Below are positions 16,936-25,553 of a stretch of 64,000 nucleotides of DNA, in pieces; position 1 is the stretch's first letter; every line of letters begins with the position of its first letter. Source of the DNA: Bacillota bacterium (lineage in GTDB: Bacteria > Bacillota > Clostridia > Lachnospirales > Lachnospiraceae); the NCBI GenBank assembly GCA_023399055.1, contig JAEWQV010000027.1, positions 1 through 64,000 on the forward strand, read 5' to 3'. Made by a program: the position numbers and the translations under genes. Below the pieces are notes generated by a model. It made no database searches. It was given only the letters and a program-made list of their open reading frames with translations, and had not been told where the DNA came from.

Positions 16936-17871
16936 ATGATCGATATTTTTAGAACTATAGAAGGCTCACTGCAGAGAATGACAGAAATTGCAGAGGGTTG
17001 TTGGATTGCAATGACAGCCCCATCAGCGACAGAGCTAATGGAGGTTGCAGAGCGCACTGGAATTGAGGTGGATCATCTAAGAGCCCCATTGGATGAAGAG
17101 GAAAGAGCGAGAATTGAAGTTGAAGACAATTATACCTTAATCTTAGTTGACATACCTGCACTAGAAAGAAGAAATGATAAGGATCGTTATGTGACAATTC
17201 CTCTTGGTATTATTGTTGCAAATGAATACATCATAACTGTTTGTTTGGAGGAAACTCCTGTATTAAAATGCTTTATTGATGGACGTGTTAGGGATTTTTA
17301 TACCTTTAAGAAAACAAGATTTATCCTTCAGATTCTATATAGAAATGCCTCCACCTTTCTTCAGAATCTGCGTACCATTGATCGCAAGAGTGAAGAAATT
17401 GAGCGAAAGCTTCATATATCAACACAAAACCGCGAGTTAATTGATTTATTGGAATTAGAGAAAAGTCTGGTTTATTTTACAACCTCTCTGCGCTCCAATG
17501 AAGTTGTATTTGAAAAAATGCTAAAGCAAGAGAACATTAAACATTATCCAGAAGATGAAGATCTACTGGAAGATTTGATTATTGAGAATAAACAGGCGAT
17601 TGAGATGGCGAATATATATAATGGGATTTTGACCGGAATTATGGGAACCTTTGCTTCCATCATCTCCAACAATCAGAATATTGTTATGAAGTTTTTAGCC
17701 GCTGTAACCATTGTTTTATCCATACCTACCATGATAGCAAGCTTTTATGGAATGAACTTCGATGTAATTCCAGGAACAGATAGTCCCATCGGTTTCTACG
17801 TCATTGTAAGTACGGCATTAGTAATTGCATTTATTATAGTTTTGGTATTTAAGAAGAAAAAAGTATTCTAG
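16936..17871 (+). CDS. corA: CorA-family magnesium/divalent cation transporter
   Basis: This 311-residue protein is a CorA channel, a pentamer that lets Mg2+ (or Co2+, Ni2+) into the cell. The mark is YGMNF near residue 270, at the end of the first of two C-terminal transmembrane helices (about 252-272 and 283-305). It is followed by an acidic-to-polar loop and a basic tail KKKKVF, as in the family. The long N-terminal part is the cytoplasmic alpha/beta funnel. The start is the ATG at 16936, supported by AAAGGAG; upstream in-frame starts overlap the leader. It heads a run of five closely spaced genes and lies after an unusual repeat-bearing leader. Confidence 0.9.
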   Translation: MIDIFRTIEGSLQRMTEIAEGCWIAMTAPSATELMEVAERTGIEVDHLRAPLDEEERARIEVEDNYTLILVDIPALERRNDKDRYVTIPLGIIVANEYIITVCLEETPVLKCFIDGRVRDFYTFKKTRFILQILYRNASTFLQNLRTIDRKSEEIERKLHISTQNRELIDLLELEKSLVYFTTSLRSNEVVFEKMLKQENIKHYPEDEDLLEDLIIENKQAIEMANIYNGILTGIMGTFASIISNNQNIVMKFLAAVTIVLSIPTMIASFYGMNFDVIPGTDSPIGFYVIVSTALVIAFIIVLVFKKKKVF

Positions 17872-17893
17872 TTTTGAAAGGCATAGGTGCTAA

Positions 17894-18766
17894 ATGAACT
17901 TACTAAATAAAATGGAACGTAAATTTGGAAGATATGCAATACCTAATCTAATGAGATATATTGTAGCTATTTTTGTTATAGGACTTTTGATAGGTAGCTT
18001 CCTTCCATATATTTATGTTGTGTATTTCCCGCTTGATTTTTCAATGGTAATGAAAGGACAAGTATGGAGATTAATTACCTTTATCATACCCCCTTCCTCC
18101 ATGAATGGAATCTTTCTTACGGCATTGTCTATTTATATTTATTACTGGATTGGAAATACGGTGGAGCAGCATTGGGGAGCATTTCGAATGAATTTATTCT
18201 TTCTTACGGGAATTCTCTTAAATATTCTCGCTTCACTAATTACTTATTTAGTAACAGGAACTGGATTTCTATATCCTAGTACATTGGATTTAATATGTGG
18301 AACTCTAATGTTTGCTTTTGCAGCAATTTATCCAAACGCTTCTTTTTATATTTACTTCTTAATACCAATAAAGGCAAAGTACTGGGCATTAATTATAGGT
18401 GCAACTTATGTTTATAGAGTGTATGGAATGATAATGAGACAAGAATACTTATCAATTGTTCCGATTGTTGCCACGTTTATTAATCTATTTATATTTATTT
18501 TAGCTACTCGTAATAGCCATAGACTCTCCCCCAGTGAGATGCGACGTAAGGCAAATTATAAAAGACAAATGAACGAAGCAAGGAATCATGGCAATGTAAC
18601 AGAGTTTCGAGGACGTAATGTTATAACCAGACATAAGTGTGCTGTCTGTGGAAGGACAGAATTAGACGGAGATCAATTAGAGTTCAGATTTTGTTCCAAG
18701 TGCGAAGGTAATTACGAATATTGCATGGACCATCTTTTTACTCACGAGCATGTGAAAAGTGAATAG
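17894..18766 (+). CDS. Rhomboid-like membrane protein with C-terminal zinc ribbon
   Basis: The 290 residues start with about six hydrophobic helices (residues 20-205). Helix 1 is followed by MKGQVWRLITFIIPP, which resembles the WR motif in loop 1 of rhomboid proteins. The catalytic GxSG serine of active rhomboids is not seen at the expected place, so this is likely an inactive (derlin/pseudorhomboid-type) member. The C-terminal ~70 residues are cytoplasmic. They contain CAVC near 247, CSKC near 268 and a CMDH, a zinc-ribbon pattern. It begins 22 nt after corA and is 24 nt from the next gene. Its role is unknown, perhaps binding membrane clients such as the neighbouring permeases. Confidence 0.7.
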   Translation: MNLLNKMERKFGRYAIPNLMRYIVAIFVIGLLIGSFLPYIYVVYFPLDFSMVMKGQVWRLITFIIPPSSMNGIFLTALSIYIYYWIGNTVEQHWGAFRMNLFFLTGILLNILASLITYLVTGTGFLYPSTLDLICGTLMFAFAAIYPNASFYIYFLIPIKAKYWALIIGATYVYRVYGMIMRQEYLSIVPIVATFINLFIFILATRNSHRLSPSEMRRKANYKRQMNEARNHGNVTEFRGRNVITRHKCAVCGRTELDGDQLEFRFCSKCEGNYEYCMDHLFTHEHVKSE

Positions 18767-18790
18767 ACTATAAATTTTTATGGAGCGAAA

Positions 18791-19987
18791 ATGTTTCACA
18801 CAATAATGAAGGAACTAAAGTCTTTAGACAAAAAAATATGGATTGGATTTTTGACAGTGCTTATTATCTTAATAATAGGCACTTCTTATCATATAAAGAA
18901 CAATGTTAAAAATGAACAGAAGAATTACTCCGAATTGGTGAAGATTGGTGTAATTAATAAGGACAGCAGTGCTTATTCCGATTTACTCTTGAGCTATTTT
19001 GATAGTAGTGAAACTTTTACTAGTTTTATAAAGGTAATAACGGGGACGGACGAGGAAATTAATCAGGAGTTTGATAACGGAAAGTTGGATGTTGTTATTG
19101 AAATACCCGAAAACTTTGCACAAAATTTAATTAATATAAAGCACTCACCGATACGCGTTGAGATTAATACCATAGACATCACAAAAGCAATACTGTTACA
19201 AAACGTTCTCCGTAGTTATGAAAGATATATTTCTGCGGTTGAAGTGAATGCAGTAGGACTATATGAACTCATGGAAGTTTACGAGATGGACCCGCAGTTA
19301 ATCAGTGATACGAATACAAAGTTATCCATAGATCTTATTTTAACGGCACTGGGAAAAGAGAAGTTCTTTTCGTTTCGTGCAATTGGGACATTTCCTTCCA
19401 CGTCTTTAGCAAATTATTATATTACCAGTATATTTATTATGTTAAGTCTTTACTTCGGTTTATATGCAGGGTATGAATTGCGTAAAGAAATGGGACAGGG
19501 AACTTTAATAAGGCTTCGAACCACTAAACTTTCTGTATATCGTTACGTACTTGGAAAAAATATAGCAATGGCTATATTACCAGCAATTCTCCTTGGAGGA
19601 GCAATAACATTTCTTACCGGAAAAATTCATTTAATTAATTTTGTTTTTGCAATTTGCATTGCGATGTTTAGCATAGCTATGGCTGTATGTCTGTGTGGAA
19701 TCTTAAGGACAACTCAGAGTTTTATCCTAACAGGAAATGTTTTGATTTTCTTGTTAACACTTATAGGTGGAGGTATCATTCCAATACAATTTCTCCCACA
19801 GGATATGCTACTTTTAACAAAGTTCACACCGTACTACTATCTGATGAAAGGAATATTAAACATTAACTATAATAAGTTCTATGATTCCTTTCTTTGGGCA
19901 ACGGGAATTCTATTAATAGCGCTGCTTATGTCCCACATAGGTATTTATCTTCTTAAAAGAAGGAGTGTGATACAGGATGAGGGGTAA
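18791..19987 (+). CDS. ABC-2 type transporter permease
   Basis: This 398-residue protein has the layout of the ABC2_membrane_3 family: a first helix at residues ~16-34, a large extracytoplasmic domain (~35-205) and a block of about five helices (~210-390). The extracytoplasmic part carries the usual start (VKIGVINKDSSAYSDLL, then GKLDVVIEIPENF), matching the family pattern of a short-lived fold that reads G-V-x-N-x-D. Such permeases export drugs, peptides or lipids together with an ATPase. There is no ATPase gene in this operon. The start has TGGAGCG upstream. The next permease starts about 10 nt after it, or overlaps it. Confidence 0.8.
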   Translation: MFHTIMKELKSLDKKIWIGFLTVLIILIIGTSYHIKNNVKNEQKNYSELVKIGVINKDSSAYSDLLLSYFDSSETFTSFIKVITGTDEEINQEFDNGKLDVVIEIPENFAQNLINIKHSPIRVEINTIDITKAILLQNVLRSYERYISAVEVNAVGLYELMEVYEMDPQLISDTNTKLSIDLILTALGKEKFFSFRAIGTFPSTSLANYYITSIFIMLSLYFGLYAGYELRKEMGQGTLIRLRTTKLSVYRYVLGKNIAMAILPAILLGGAITFLTGKIHLINFVFAICIAMFSIAMAVCLCGILRTTQSFILTGNVLIFLLTLIGGGIIPIQFLPQDMLLLTKFTPYYYLMKGILNINYNKFYDSFLWATGILLIALLMSHIGIYLLKRRSVIQDEG

Positions 19988-19997
19988 GGAACTATTT

Positions 19998-21233
19998 ATG
20001 GATATTTTTCATATCATTCGTATGAGAATAAAGCTGATATTTTGGGATAGAAGCACTGTGATTGTTATGGTTTTTTCAGTATTACTATTTTCACTGCTTC
20101 TTAGAGTAATGACTGGTTCCGCAGAAACCTTAAGCGCTTTGCCCATTGGAATCATTGATGAGGATCAATCAAGTGCATCCAGAGATCTAATTCAAGTATT
20201 AGAAGATAATGAGACGATACGTGTGGTTAGAGGGGACCAAAAGGAGTTACAGAAGTTATTATTAGATGAAATGATTACTTCTATTTTTGTAATTCGTGAA
20301 AATTATGAAACAAAGTTAAAAAGGGGATATGTGTCAAACCTCATCACTATGGTTTATAAGGAAGGTAATAAGGCAGCATCCATTCTTTCAGATGTGGTCG
20401 CAGGCGCTATGATATACCCCATCAGTCTATATAAAAGTTTTCATTATTACGAACAGTTACCTGCCGAGGGTCAGCCTGCTCTAGATTTAACAGAGTACCA
20501 GGCATTTCTTCAAGAATATGAAGATAGCAGCGAGAGTTTTAATTTTGCCTTTGACATATCCTTAAGCAATCCCAGTGGTACAGAGGTTCAGTTATCCAAT
20601 GCAGTATTATATCAGCAGTTCATTATAGGAATTCTATCCTTATTAATGAGTTTTATCGCTATGTTCTTTATATCCCACTCTATCAGGGAGAAGGAACAGG
20701 GAATAGAAGTAAGACTTAGGATATCACAATTTGGATTAGTAAAAAGAGATATAGGGAATATTGGTACTTTATTATTTTGGGAAGCTCTTTTAACTCTCGT
20801 ATTTATTGGCCAAATGCGTTATCATCTTACCTTCGTAAGCCCCTCATTATGGTTGGATGCTTACCTGCTTTTATTGTTACAGGCACTGGTTTCAGGCCTA
20901 GGTTTACTCTTGCTTACCAAGGTAATAAAAAAAATGATGATATATCAAATAGTTGCTGCAATAGCAATTCTTATATCAGGAGGACTTTCCTTTTTTCAGC
21001 TGTTATCTGGATTTTATTCAGGCATACTAAATCAAATAGCTAGATCAATACCAAACAGCTGGTTTCTGAAAGGATTTACTGCTATAATGATAAACAACAA
21101 TGGCAGCAGTACCTCAAGAGTGGAAATCTATATGCTTCTTACGGCAGCGCTTTTCATGTTATTAATAATTATGATTATAGATGTATTTTTTGATAAAATA
21201 CATGTAATAAAGATAAAAAGGACAGGATGGTAA
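19998..21233 (+). CDS. ABC-2 type transporter permease
   Basis: This is the second half of a permease pair, about 411 residues from the ATG at 19998, which has TAAGGA 8 nt before it. An ATG at 19977 would overlap the previous gene by 11 nt. The layout equals its neighbour: helix 1 at ~20-37, an extracytoplasmic domain (starting LPIGIIDEDQSSASRDL), then five or six helices from ~210 to the end. The two proteins are probably a heterodimer. Sequence similarity between them is low, but the topology is the same. The last bases overlap the start of the next gene by 7 nt, so translation is probably coupled. Confidence 0.8.
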   Translation: MDIFHIIRMRIKLIFWDRSTVIVMVFSVLLFSLLLRVMTGSAETLSALPIGIIDEDQSSASRDLIQVLEDNETIRVVRGDQKELQKLLLDEMITSIFVIRENYETKLKRGYVSNLITMVYKEGNKAASILSDVVAGAMIYPISLYKSFHYYEQLPAEGQPALDLTEYQAFLQEYEDSSESFNFAFDISLSNPSGTEVQLSNAVLYQQFIIGILSLLMSFIAMFFISHSIREKEQGIEVRLRISQFGLVKRDIGNIGTLLFWEALLTLVFIGQMRYHLTFVSPSLWLDAYLLLLLQALVSGLGLLLLTKVIKKMMIYQIVAAIAILISGGLSFFQLLSGFYSGILNQIARSIPNSWFLKGFTAIMINNNGSSTSRVEIYMLLTAALFMLLIIMIIDVFFDKIHVIKIKRTGW

Positions 21234-22660
21234 AGGGAATGAACAAGAGAATAAGAGACTTAAATAGAGAGATTCAAAGTGGACGACTGTTAGAGGAAAA
21301 TGTTCCAAAGTTATTTAATCATTTAGCGGATAATTATTATACTTACGCAAGTGTAAGACTGGCCATACACTATTATACTCTTTATGAAACCTATTGTGAT
21401 GAGGAAGGAACCTGGAGCGAAGCCGCACTTGAGACTCTTAAGAAATTAAATAATATCATTAAAAGTGGAGTAATAAATTCATTAAATGGATCTATGCGAG
21501 AGGAAGCAATACGCGAAGTAGATTTTATCCGTTCAGATATTATGGAAAAAATGACAGCGTTTACTGCGTATACTGATATCTTCCAGATTTACGAGTATAC
21601 CTTAAATCGTGTGGAGTATCGTTTTCGTGAGGATTTACCCACAATTGATGATGAGGATTTTGCCAGAGAGATTCTTCGTTTTATTTTTGATACCGAAGAT
21701 AATGTAATTGTAAATGAGAAAATAAAAGAAATCATTGGTCAGTTACCGGTTCGAATTACAAAGCAAAAGTACTTCGAACTATTAAAAGATAGCCTATATG
21801 CTTATATTGGTGCAGATTCTGCATCCTTGGAGCAATACCTATATATGCAAAAAACCTGTGCAATGTTGGGACAAAACGAAACGATGGAGCAGCTATTTCC
21901 AAAGTTATGGCAGCAAAAGTTGGAATTATCACAGCTAAGCTATAAAGATATGAGTCAGGAGCAATATGAAAAGGCAAGACTAACTCTAGGAGCAGCAACC
22001 CTTACACTGGAGTTTGAAGCCTCGGTATATTATTTCTTACAGGAAATAGTAAATGAAGTGTATGCTTTATTGTTATGTTCTCCATATCAAGGAATGGAGA
22101 GCTTGATGCCTTGTGAAGCAGACAAAGCTTCCTTAGAGATCTTAATACAAGTTAGTGATAGTTTTGAGAATATGGAAAAGAAAGAGTTGCCAGAGGAACT
22201 CTTGGATAAATTTGCCACGATGGAAGGGGTTCAGGAAGACCTGTTCTTTGAATTAACCACTTGTGAAGAAACTCTGAATATAATAAAAGTTAAGCATGAA
22301 GAATTGACAAAGAGCCTGATGTTAAATCAGTCATTGGAGGTTTTGTTACGATCAGCAAGCTTATTATCCAACAGTATTTTTATTGAGTTGGAGGTTAAGG
22401 ATCGTGTTACGACTATTGTTAATGAAGAAAGAGTGGCTAAGGAAATGAAACAATTTCAGGACGAATTAGCAGAACTGTTTCATTCACAAGATAAGATTAT
22501 TACACGTGCGGTTATGGCGAACACCATGAATAAGCTTCCTGTTTTTTTCAAGGATCACAAGGAAGTAATGGATTATATACTATATAGTTTGGATCGTTGC
22601 AGTGATATTTATGAAAAATCAGCATGTTTTGAGATTATTAATGAATTAATGTCGGAGTAG
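21227..22660 (+). CDS. Helical protein of unknown function in the corA/ABC-2 operon
   Basis: I do not recognise this 477-residue protein. It has no signal peptide or membrane helix and is rich in Glu, Leu, Tyr and Lys in patterns that predict an almost all-helical, possibly TPR-like, cytoplasmic fold. Short Cys-containing stretches (LLLCSPYQG, TTCEETL) form no metal motif. The start at 21227 overlaps the permease by 7 nt and has AAAGGA at a good distance. Tight coupling suggests it works with the permease pair. No terminator is visible right after it, and the next gene starts 76 nt downstream. Confidence 0.6.
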   Translation: MVKGMNKRIRDLNREIQSGRLLEENVPKLFNHLADNYYTYASVRLAIHYYTLYETYCDEEGTWSEAALETLKKLNNIIKSGVINSLNGSMREEAIREVDFIRSDIMEKMTAFTAYTDIFQIYEYTLNRVEYRFREDLPTIDDEDFAREILRFIFDTEDNVIVNEKIKEIIGQLPVRITKQKYFELLKDSLYAYIGADSASLEQYLYMQKTCAMLGQNETMEQLFPKLWQQKLELSQLSYKDMSQEQYEKARLTLGAATLTLEFEASVYYFLQEIVNEVYALLLCSPYQGMESLMPCEADKASLEILIQVSDSFENMEKKELPEELLDKFATMEGVQEDLFFELTTCEETLNIIKVKHEELTKSLMLNQSLEVLLRSASLLSNSIFIELEVKDRVTTIVNEERVAKEMKQFQDELAELFHSQDKIITRAVMANTMNKLPVFFKDHKEVMDYILYSLDRCSDIYEKSACFEIINELMSE

Positions 22661-22736
22661 GACTGTATTTTTATTGGTAATATGTGGTATACTTATGAAA
22701 AGTAATATTTACTGTGTATGATTAGAGAGGATTTCT

Positions 22737-23045
22737 ATGATTTCGTGGACATCTAGCCTTCAGGTTGGCGAAAAGATTAAAAAGAAAAGAGATAAGGCTA
22801 TTGCTTCCATTAATAACAGTGAAGCAACCTTTGGTGTCTATTGCATTACCTTTGCCACGCATCCGGACAACCTGTTTGAAATTATGGATGCTAACCAACT
22901 TCTGATTCCCTATTACAAAAAATCTGACATTTATATTGTAGGTTTGGCAAAGGGGAAGAGAGAGGCATTGTGTTTGGTTGAAAAAATGCTTATGGAGGTC
23001 TATAAACAGACTGGAAATTTTAACGTCAGAGCTTATTATACATAA
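22737..23045 (+). CDS. Small conserved-looking protein of unknown function
   Basis: This 102-residue soluble protein begins ISWTSSLQVGEKIKKKRDK, then has an alpha/beta pattern (GVYCITFATHPDNLFEIMDA, then DIYIVGLAKGKREALCLVEKM). I do not recognise the family. The lack of any signal sequence implies a cytoplasmic location. The ATG follows GAGAGGATTT. It lies 53 nt ahead of the DUF2953 gene, next to a germination-type gene, so a spore role is possible but only by position. Confidence 0.6.
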   Translation: MISWTSSLQVGEKIKKKRDKAIASINNSEATFGVYCITFATHPDNLFEIMDANQLLIPYYKKSDIYIVGLAKGKREALCLVEKMLMEVYKQTGNFNVRAYYT

Positions 23046-23097
23046 ATGCTCATAGTTACTTCGTATTTAGAATAGGATTGGTGGTTGAAAAGATAAG

Positions 23098-24309
23098 ATG
23101 ATTCATATCATTCTTTTGATATTAAAAATAATAGGAATACTACTTCTATCCATTTTGGGATTGTTGCTGCTAATTCTTCTTATCGTATTATTAGTTCCGG
23201 TTCGTTATAAAATAGAAGCGCAACACGGGGAAGAGGTATTAAAAGCTGATGTTAGAGTTCACTGGTTATTGCACATATTTCGTGCAAGGGTGTCCTACCT
23301 TGAGGGTGAGCTTAGGATCAAGGTCAGAATTCTTTGTTTTTTACTTTTTGATAATCAAAAACCAAAAAAGGAAGAAAAGAAGCGATTCGGTTCACGGCAG
23401 AGAATAAATAATACGAAAAAAGAGAAGTCTTTAAAGAAGAAGAAAATATTTAAAGAGACCTCAAGGCAAGACAAGAAAAATAAGAGCAAAGACCTAAGAT
23501 CAAAAGAAAATGGATTAAAACAACCAGAAAACCAAAAGCTGGAAAATAAGCAATCGGACATAAATTCTGAAGTAGTGAAATCGAAGGATATCGCCAAAGA
23601 GAGAATTAAAGATGATATAAAAACAATGGTCGAGACTCCGGAAGGCAGTGAAGAGGCAGATAATAAAATTGTTGATGTTGTTAAAGAAAGTGTTGAAGGT
23701 GTGGTCAAAAAGGTTGAAGATATCGTAACAGAGGATATTCCACCCATGCCGGAGGATACTATAGAAGAAGAGATATTAACAGATAAAAAGACAAAGTATA
23801 AAGCAGCAAAAGGTAAGAGAAAATCCTTTGGAATTCGTCTTGGCTTAATCTGGCAACGACTAAAGACTTTAAGAGCTTCTTTTACAAAGTGGATCAATTG
23901 GGTTAAGGAATGGGGTTTAACAGTATCAAGTTGGAAGAACAAACTGATTACGGTTATTAATTTCTTTAAAGATAAGGTTACTAAAGAAGGACTAAAAGAG
24001 ACCTACTCTAGTTTAAAGAAACTTTTAAAGCATATTGCACCTACGAAGCTTAAATCTACTATCATCTTTGGAACAGGTGATCCTTGTTCAACAGGACAAG
24101 CACTTGGGGTGATTAGTATTTTGTACAGCTTTTATGGGGATAAGGTTAAAGTTATTCCTGATTTTGAAAAGAAGGTATTGGAGGGAGAGCATAAGGCGAA
24201 AGGCCGTATAAGACTGCTGACAATACTTATGATAGCAATTAAATTATTGGTAAATAAGAAATTTCAATTATTAAAAGAGAATTTTCAACGATTAAAGGAG
24301 GCGCTATAA
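23098..24309 (+). CDS. DUF2953 membrane protein (YtfI-like)
   Basis: At 403 residues this fits the DUF2953 family. It begins with a long hydrophobic N-terminal helix (residues ~3-36) ending in VPVRYKIEA, then a short beta-rich part with VRVHWLLHIFRARVSY. A long charged insert, about residues 85-245, is rich in Lys and Glu and low in complexity. The C-terminal third ends in IIFGTGDPCSTGQALGVISILYSF (a conserved part of the family) and a membrane-facing helix. In Bacillus, ytfI (DUF2953) sits directly before the spore gene ytfJ. The same order holds here, with the next ATG starting right after this stop codon. The long charged insert is not typical of Bacillus YtfI. A spore role is inferred from context. 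Confidence 0.8.
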   Translation: MIHIILLILKIIGILLLSILGLLLLILLIVLLVPVRYKIEAQHGEEVLKADVRVHWLLHIFRARVSYLEGELRIKVRILCFLLFDNQKPKKEEKKRFGSRQRINNTKKEKSLKKKKIFKETSRQDKKNKSKDLRSKENGLKQPENQKLENKQSDINSEVVKSKDIAKERIKDDIKTMVETPEGSEEADNKIVDVVKESVEGVVKKVEDIVTEDIPPMPEDTIEEEILTDKKTKYKAAKGKRKSFGIRLGLIWQRLKTLRASFTKWINWVKEWGLTVSSWKNKLITVINFFKDKVTKEGLKETYSSLKKLLKHIAPTKLKSTIIFGTGDPCSTGQALGVISILYSFYGDKVKVIPDFEKKVLEGEHKAKGRIRLLTILMIAIKLLVNKKFQLLKENFQRLKEAL

Positions 24310-24720
24310 ATGGCGGATAATCAATTTCATTCAACGGTAGAATCTTTATTTAAAGGTATGGATAACTTTATAACAACCAAAACAGTTGTAGGAGATGCGG
24401 TTAGAGTAGATACAGATACAATCGTCTTACCACTGGTAGAAGTGAGCTTTGGTGTTGCTGCTGGTGCATTTGCTAATGAAAACAAGAATAATGCAGGTGG
24501 CGGTATGGGAGGAAAAATATCACCCAGTTCTGTGCTTGTAATTCAAAATGGAACCTCCAAATTAGTTAATATTAAAGAACAGGATAGTGTTACAAAAATC
24601 CTTGATATGGTACCTGACCTTATTCAAAAGTTTACCAAAGGCTCTAAAAAAAAGGATGAATTAGACCCGAAAGTTGAGGAGGTCATTAAAAGCCAATCAG
24701 AAGCAAGCTTGCAGGAATAA
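24310..24720 (+). CDS. ytfJ: GerW/YtfJ family sporulation protein
   Basis: This 136-residue protein is of the GerW (YtfJ) family, linked in Bacillus to spore germination and found in most spore formers. The family core is clear: VVGDAVRVDTDTIVLPLVEVSFGVAAGAF, then a glycine run (GGGMGGK) and ISPSSVLVIQNG. It starts directly after the DUF2953 stop codon, with AAAGGAGG 5 nt before the ATG inside the end of that gene, so the pair is translationally coupled. It supports a spore-forming organism. Confidence 0.93.
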   Translation: MADNQFHSTVESLFKGMDNFITTKTVVGDAVRVDTDTIVLPLVEVSFGVAAGAFANENKNNAGGGMGGKISPSSVLVIQNGTSKLVNIKEQDSVTKILDMVPDLIQKFTKGSKKKDELDPKVEEVIKSQSEASLQE

Positions 24721-24731
24721 GCAAAAAGTGC

Positions 24732-24760
24732 TTGCATTATAAAACATATTCTGATAAAAT
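24732..24760 (+). promoter_or_regulatory. Probable promoter of rpmB
   Basis: TTGCAT (24732-24737) and TAAAAT (24755-24760) are 17 bp apart, 54 nt before the rpmB start codon. Confidence 0.55.
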
Positions 24761-24814
24761 AGTTAATGTTTGTAGGACCGAAGGTTCTATATTATATCTA
24801 GGGAGGTGCTTTTG

Positions 24815-25000
24815 ATGGCTAAATGTTCAATATGTGATAAAGGTGCTCACTTTGGAATCGCTGTGAGTCATTCTCATAGAAGATCTAACAAGATGTGGAA
24901 ATCTAATGTAAAATCTGTTAAAGTTAATGTTAACGGAGCTGCAAGAAAAATGTATGTTTGTACGTCCTGTCTTAGATCCGGTAAAGTAGAACGCGCGTAA
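24815..25000 (+). CDS. rpmB: 50S ribosomal protein L28 (zinc-binding form)
   Basis: L28 is a small protein of the large ribosomal subunit. The 61-residue chain starts MAKCSICDKG and ends near CTSCLRSGKV, giving two CxxC pairs of the zinc-binding form. The core HSHRRSNKMWKSNV is typical. The ATG at 24815 follows GGGAGGT. A GTG in frame at 24806 falls inside that site. It is followed by a clear terminator. As in Bacillus, rpmB precedes the asp23-fakA pair. Confidence 0.97.
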   Translation: MAKCSICDKGAHFGIAVSHSHRRSNKMWKSNVKSVKVNVNGAARKMYVCTSCLRSGKVERA

Positions 25001-25009
25001 GAAAACGAT

Positions 25010-25043
25010 GGGTGTCAGGAGATCTTGACACCCCATTTTTTTT
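25010..25043 (+). terminator. Rho-independent terminator of rpmB
   Basis: An 8-bp GC-rich stem (GGGTGTCA with TGACACCC, 8-nt loop) is followed after CA by nine T residues. Confidence 0.92.
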
Positions 25044-25061
25044 TGATTCTTTAAGCTTCTA

Positions 25062-25091
25062 TTCATGACAAGTGAAACGACTTGTCGTTTC
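25062..25091 (-). repeat. Dispersed 30-nt hairpin repeat, copy 2
   Basis: This copy can fold as GAAACGA / TCGTTTC or as ACAAGT / ACTTGT, which exclude each other. It is 27/30 identical to copy 1 (opposite orientation) and 27/30 to copy 3 (same orientation). It lies 55 nt downstream of the small minus-strand gene at 25147. Confidence 0.6.
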
Positions 25092-25146
25092 GTCTTGTTG
25101 CCGAAGTTATGTACAACAATTAATAGCAAAGTTACTAAAAAGCTGG

Positions 25147-25284
25147 TTAATTGCAAAAAAGGTTATAACCAAGTAATAAACATAGAATAATAATACATAT
25201 AGCTAGAATACCATTGGTTATGAATAGCATGATTGTCATACCAATTGCAATCCAAAACAGGATAAAACCAATCATTCTCTTCAT
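25147..25284 (-). CDS. 45-residue two-helix membrane protein
   Basis: This short gene is easily missed. From ATG (complement of 25282-25284) to TAA (25147-25149) it encodes 45 residues. A GGAAG ribosome site lies 8 nt before the start. The protein starts MKRMIGFILFW, has one hydrophobic helix at ~5-22, a short turn ITNG, a second helix at ~26-40 and ends GYNLFCN. Basic residues at the N-terminus place it in the cytoplasm. I have the impression of a common Lachnospiraceae small protein, but cannot prove it from here. No other gene competes for this strand. It lies between rpmB and asp23, pointing the other way. Confidence 0.65.
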   Translation of the reverse strand: MKRMIGFILFWIAIGMTIMLFITNGILAICIIILCLLLGYNLFCN

Positions 25285-25451
25285 GATTGTCACTTCCAAT
25301 CTATAGGTGGAGTACTATATATTATGCAGAGAAACCTATGCTTATCACGAAAATATGGGGCAATTTATCTAAGCAGGCATAAGGCAGACGTATTTATGTT
25401 TACCTTTTTAAAAAAACTGGGTATACTATAATAGATTAAGTATTTCAAGCT

Positions 25452-25479
25452 TTGCTAAAAATGAAAATAATGTTATAAT
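25452..25479 (+). promoter_or_regulatory. Probable promoter of asp23-fakA
   Basis: TTGCTA at 25452-25457 and a perfect TATAAT at 25474-25479 are 16 bp apart. A second TATAAT at 25427-25432 has a poorer -35 and may be an additional start. Confidence 0.5.
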
Positions 25480-25553
25480 GAATTATATTCCAGTATAGAT
25501 GAATAGTAATTATATAGAATGAATTGCTCGCCATAGGCGGAATGGAGGTAGCT

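Noticed and set aside
23355..23942. Minus-strand frame opposite the charged insert of the DUF2953 gene
   Set aside because: Its Ser/Phe-rich product is again the mirror of Lys/Glu codons.
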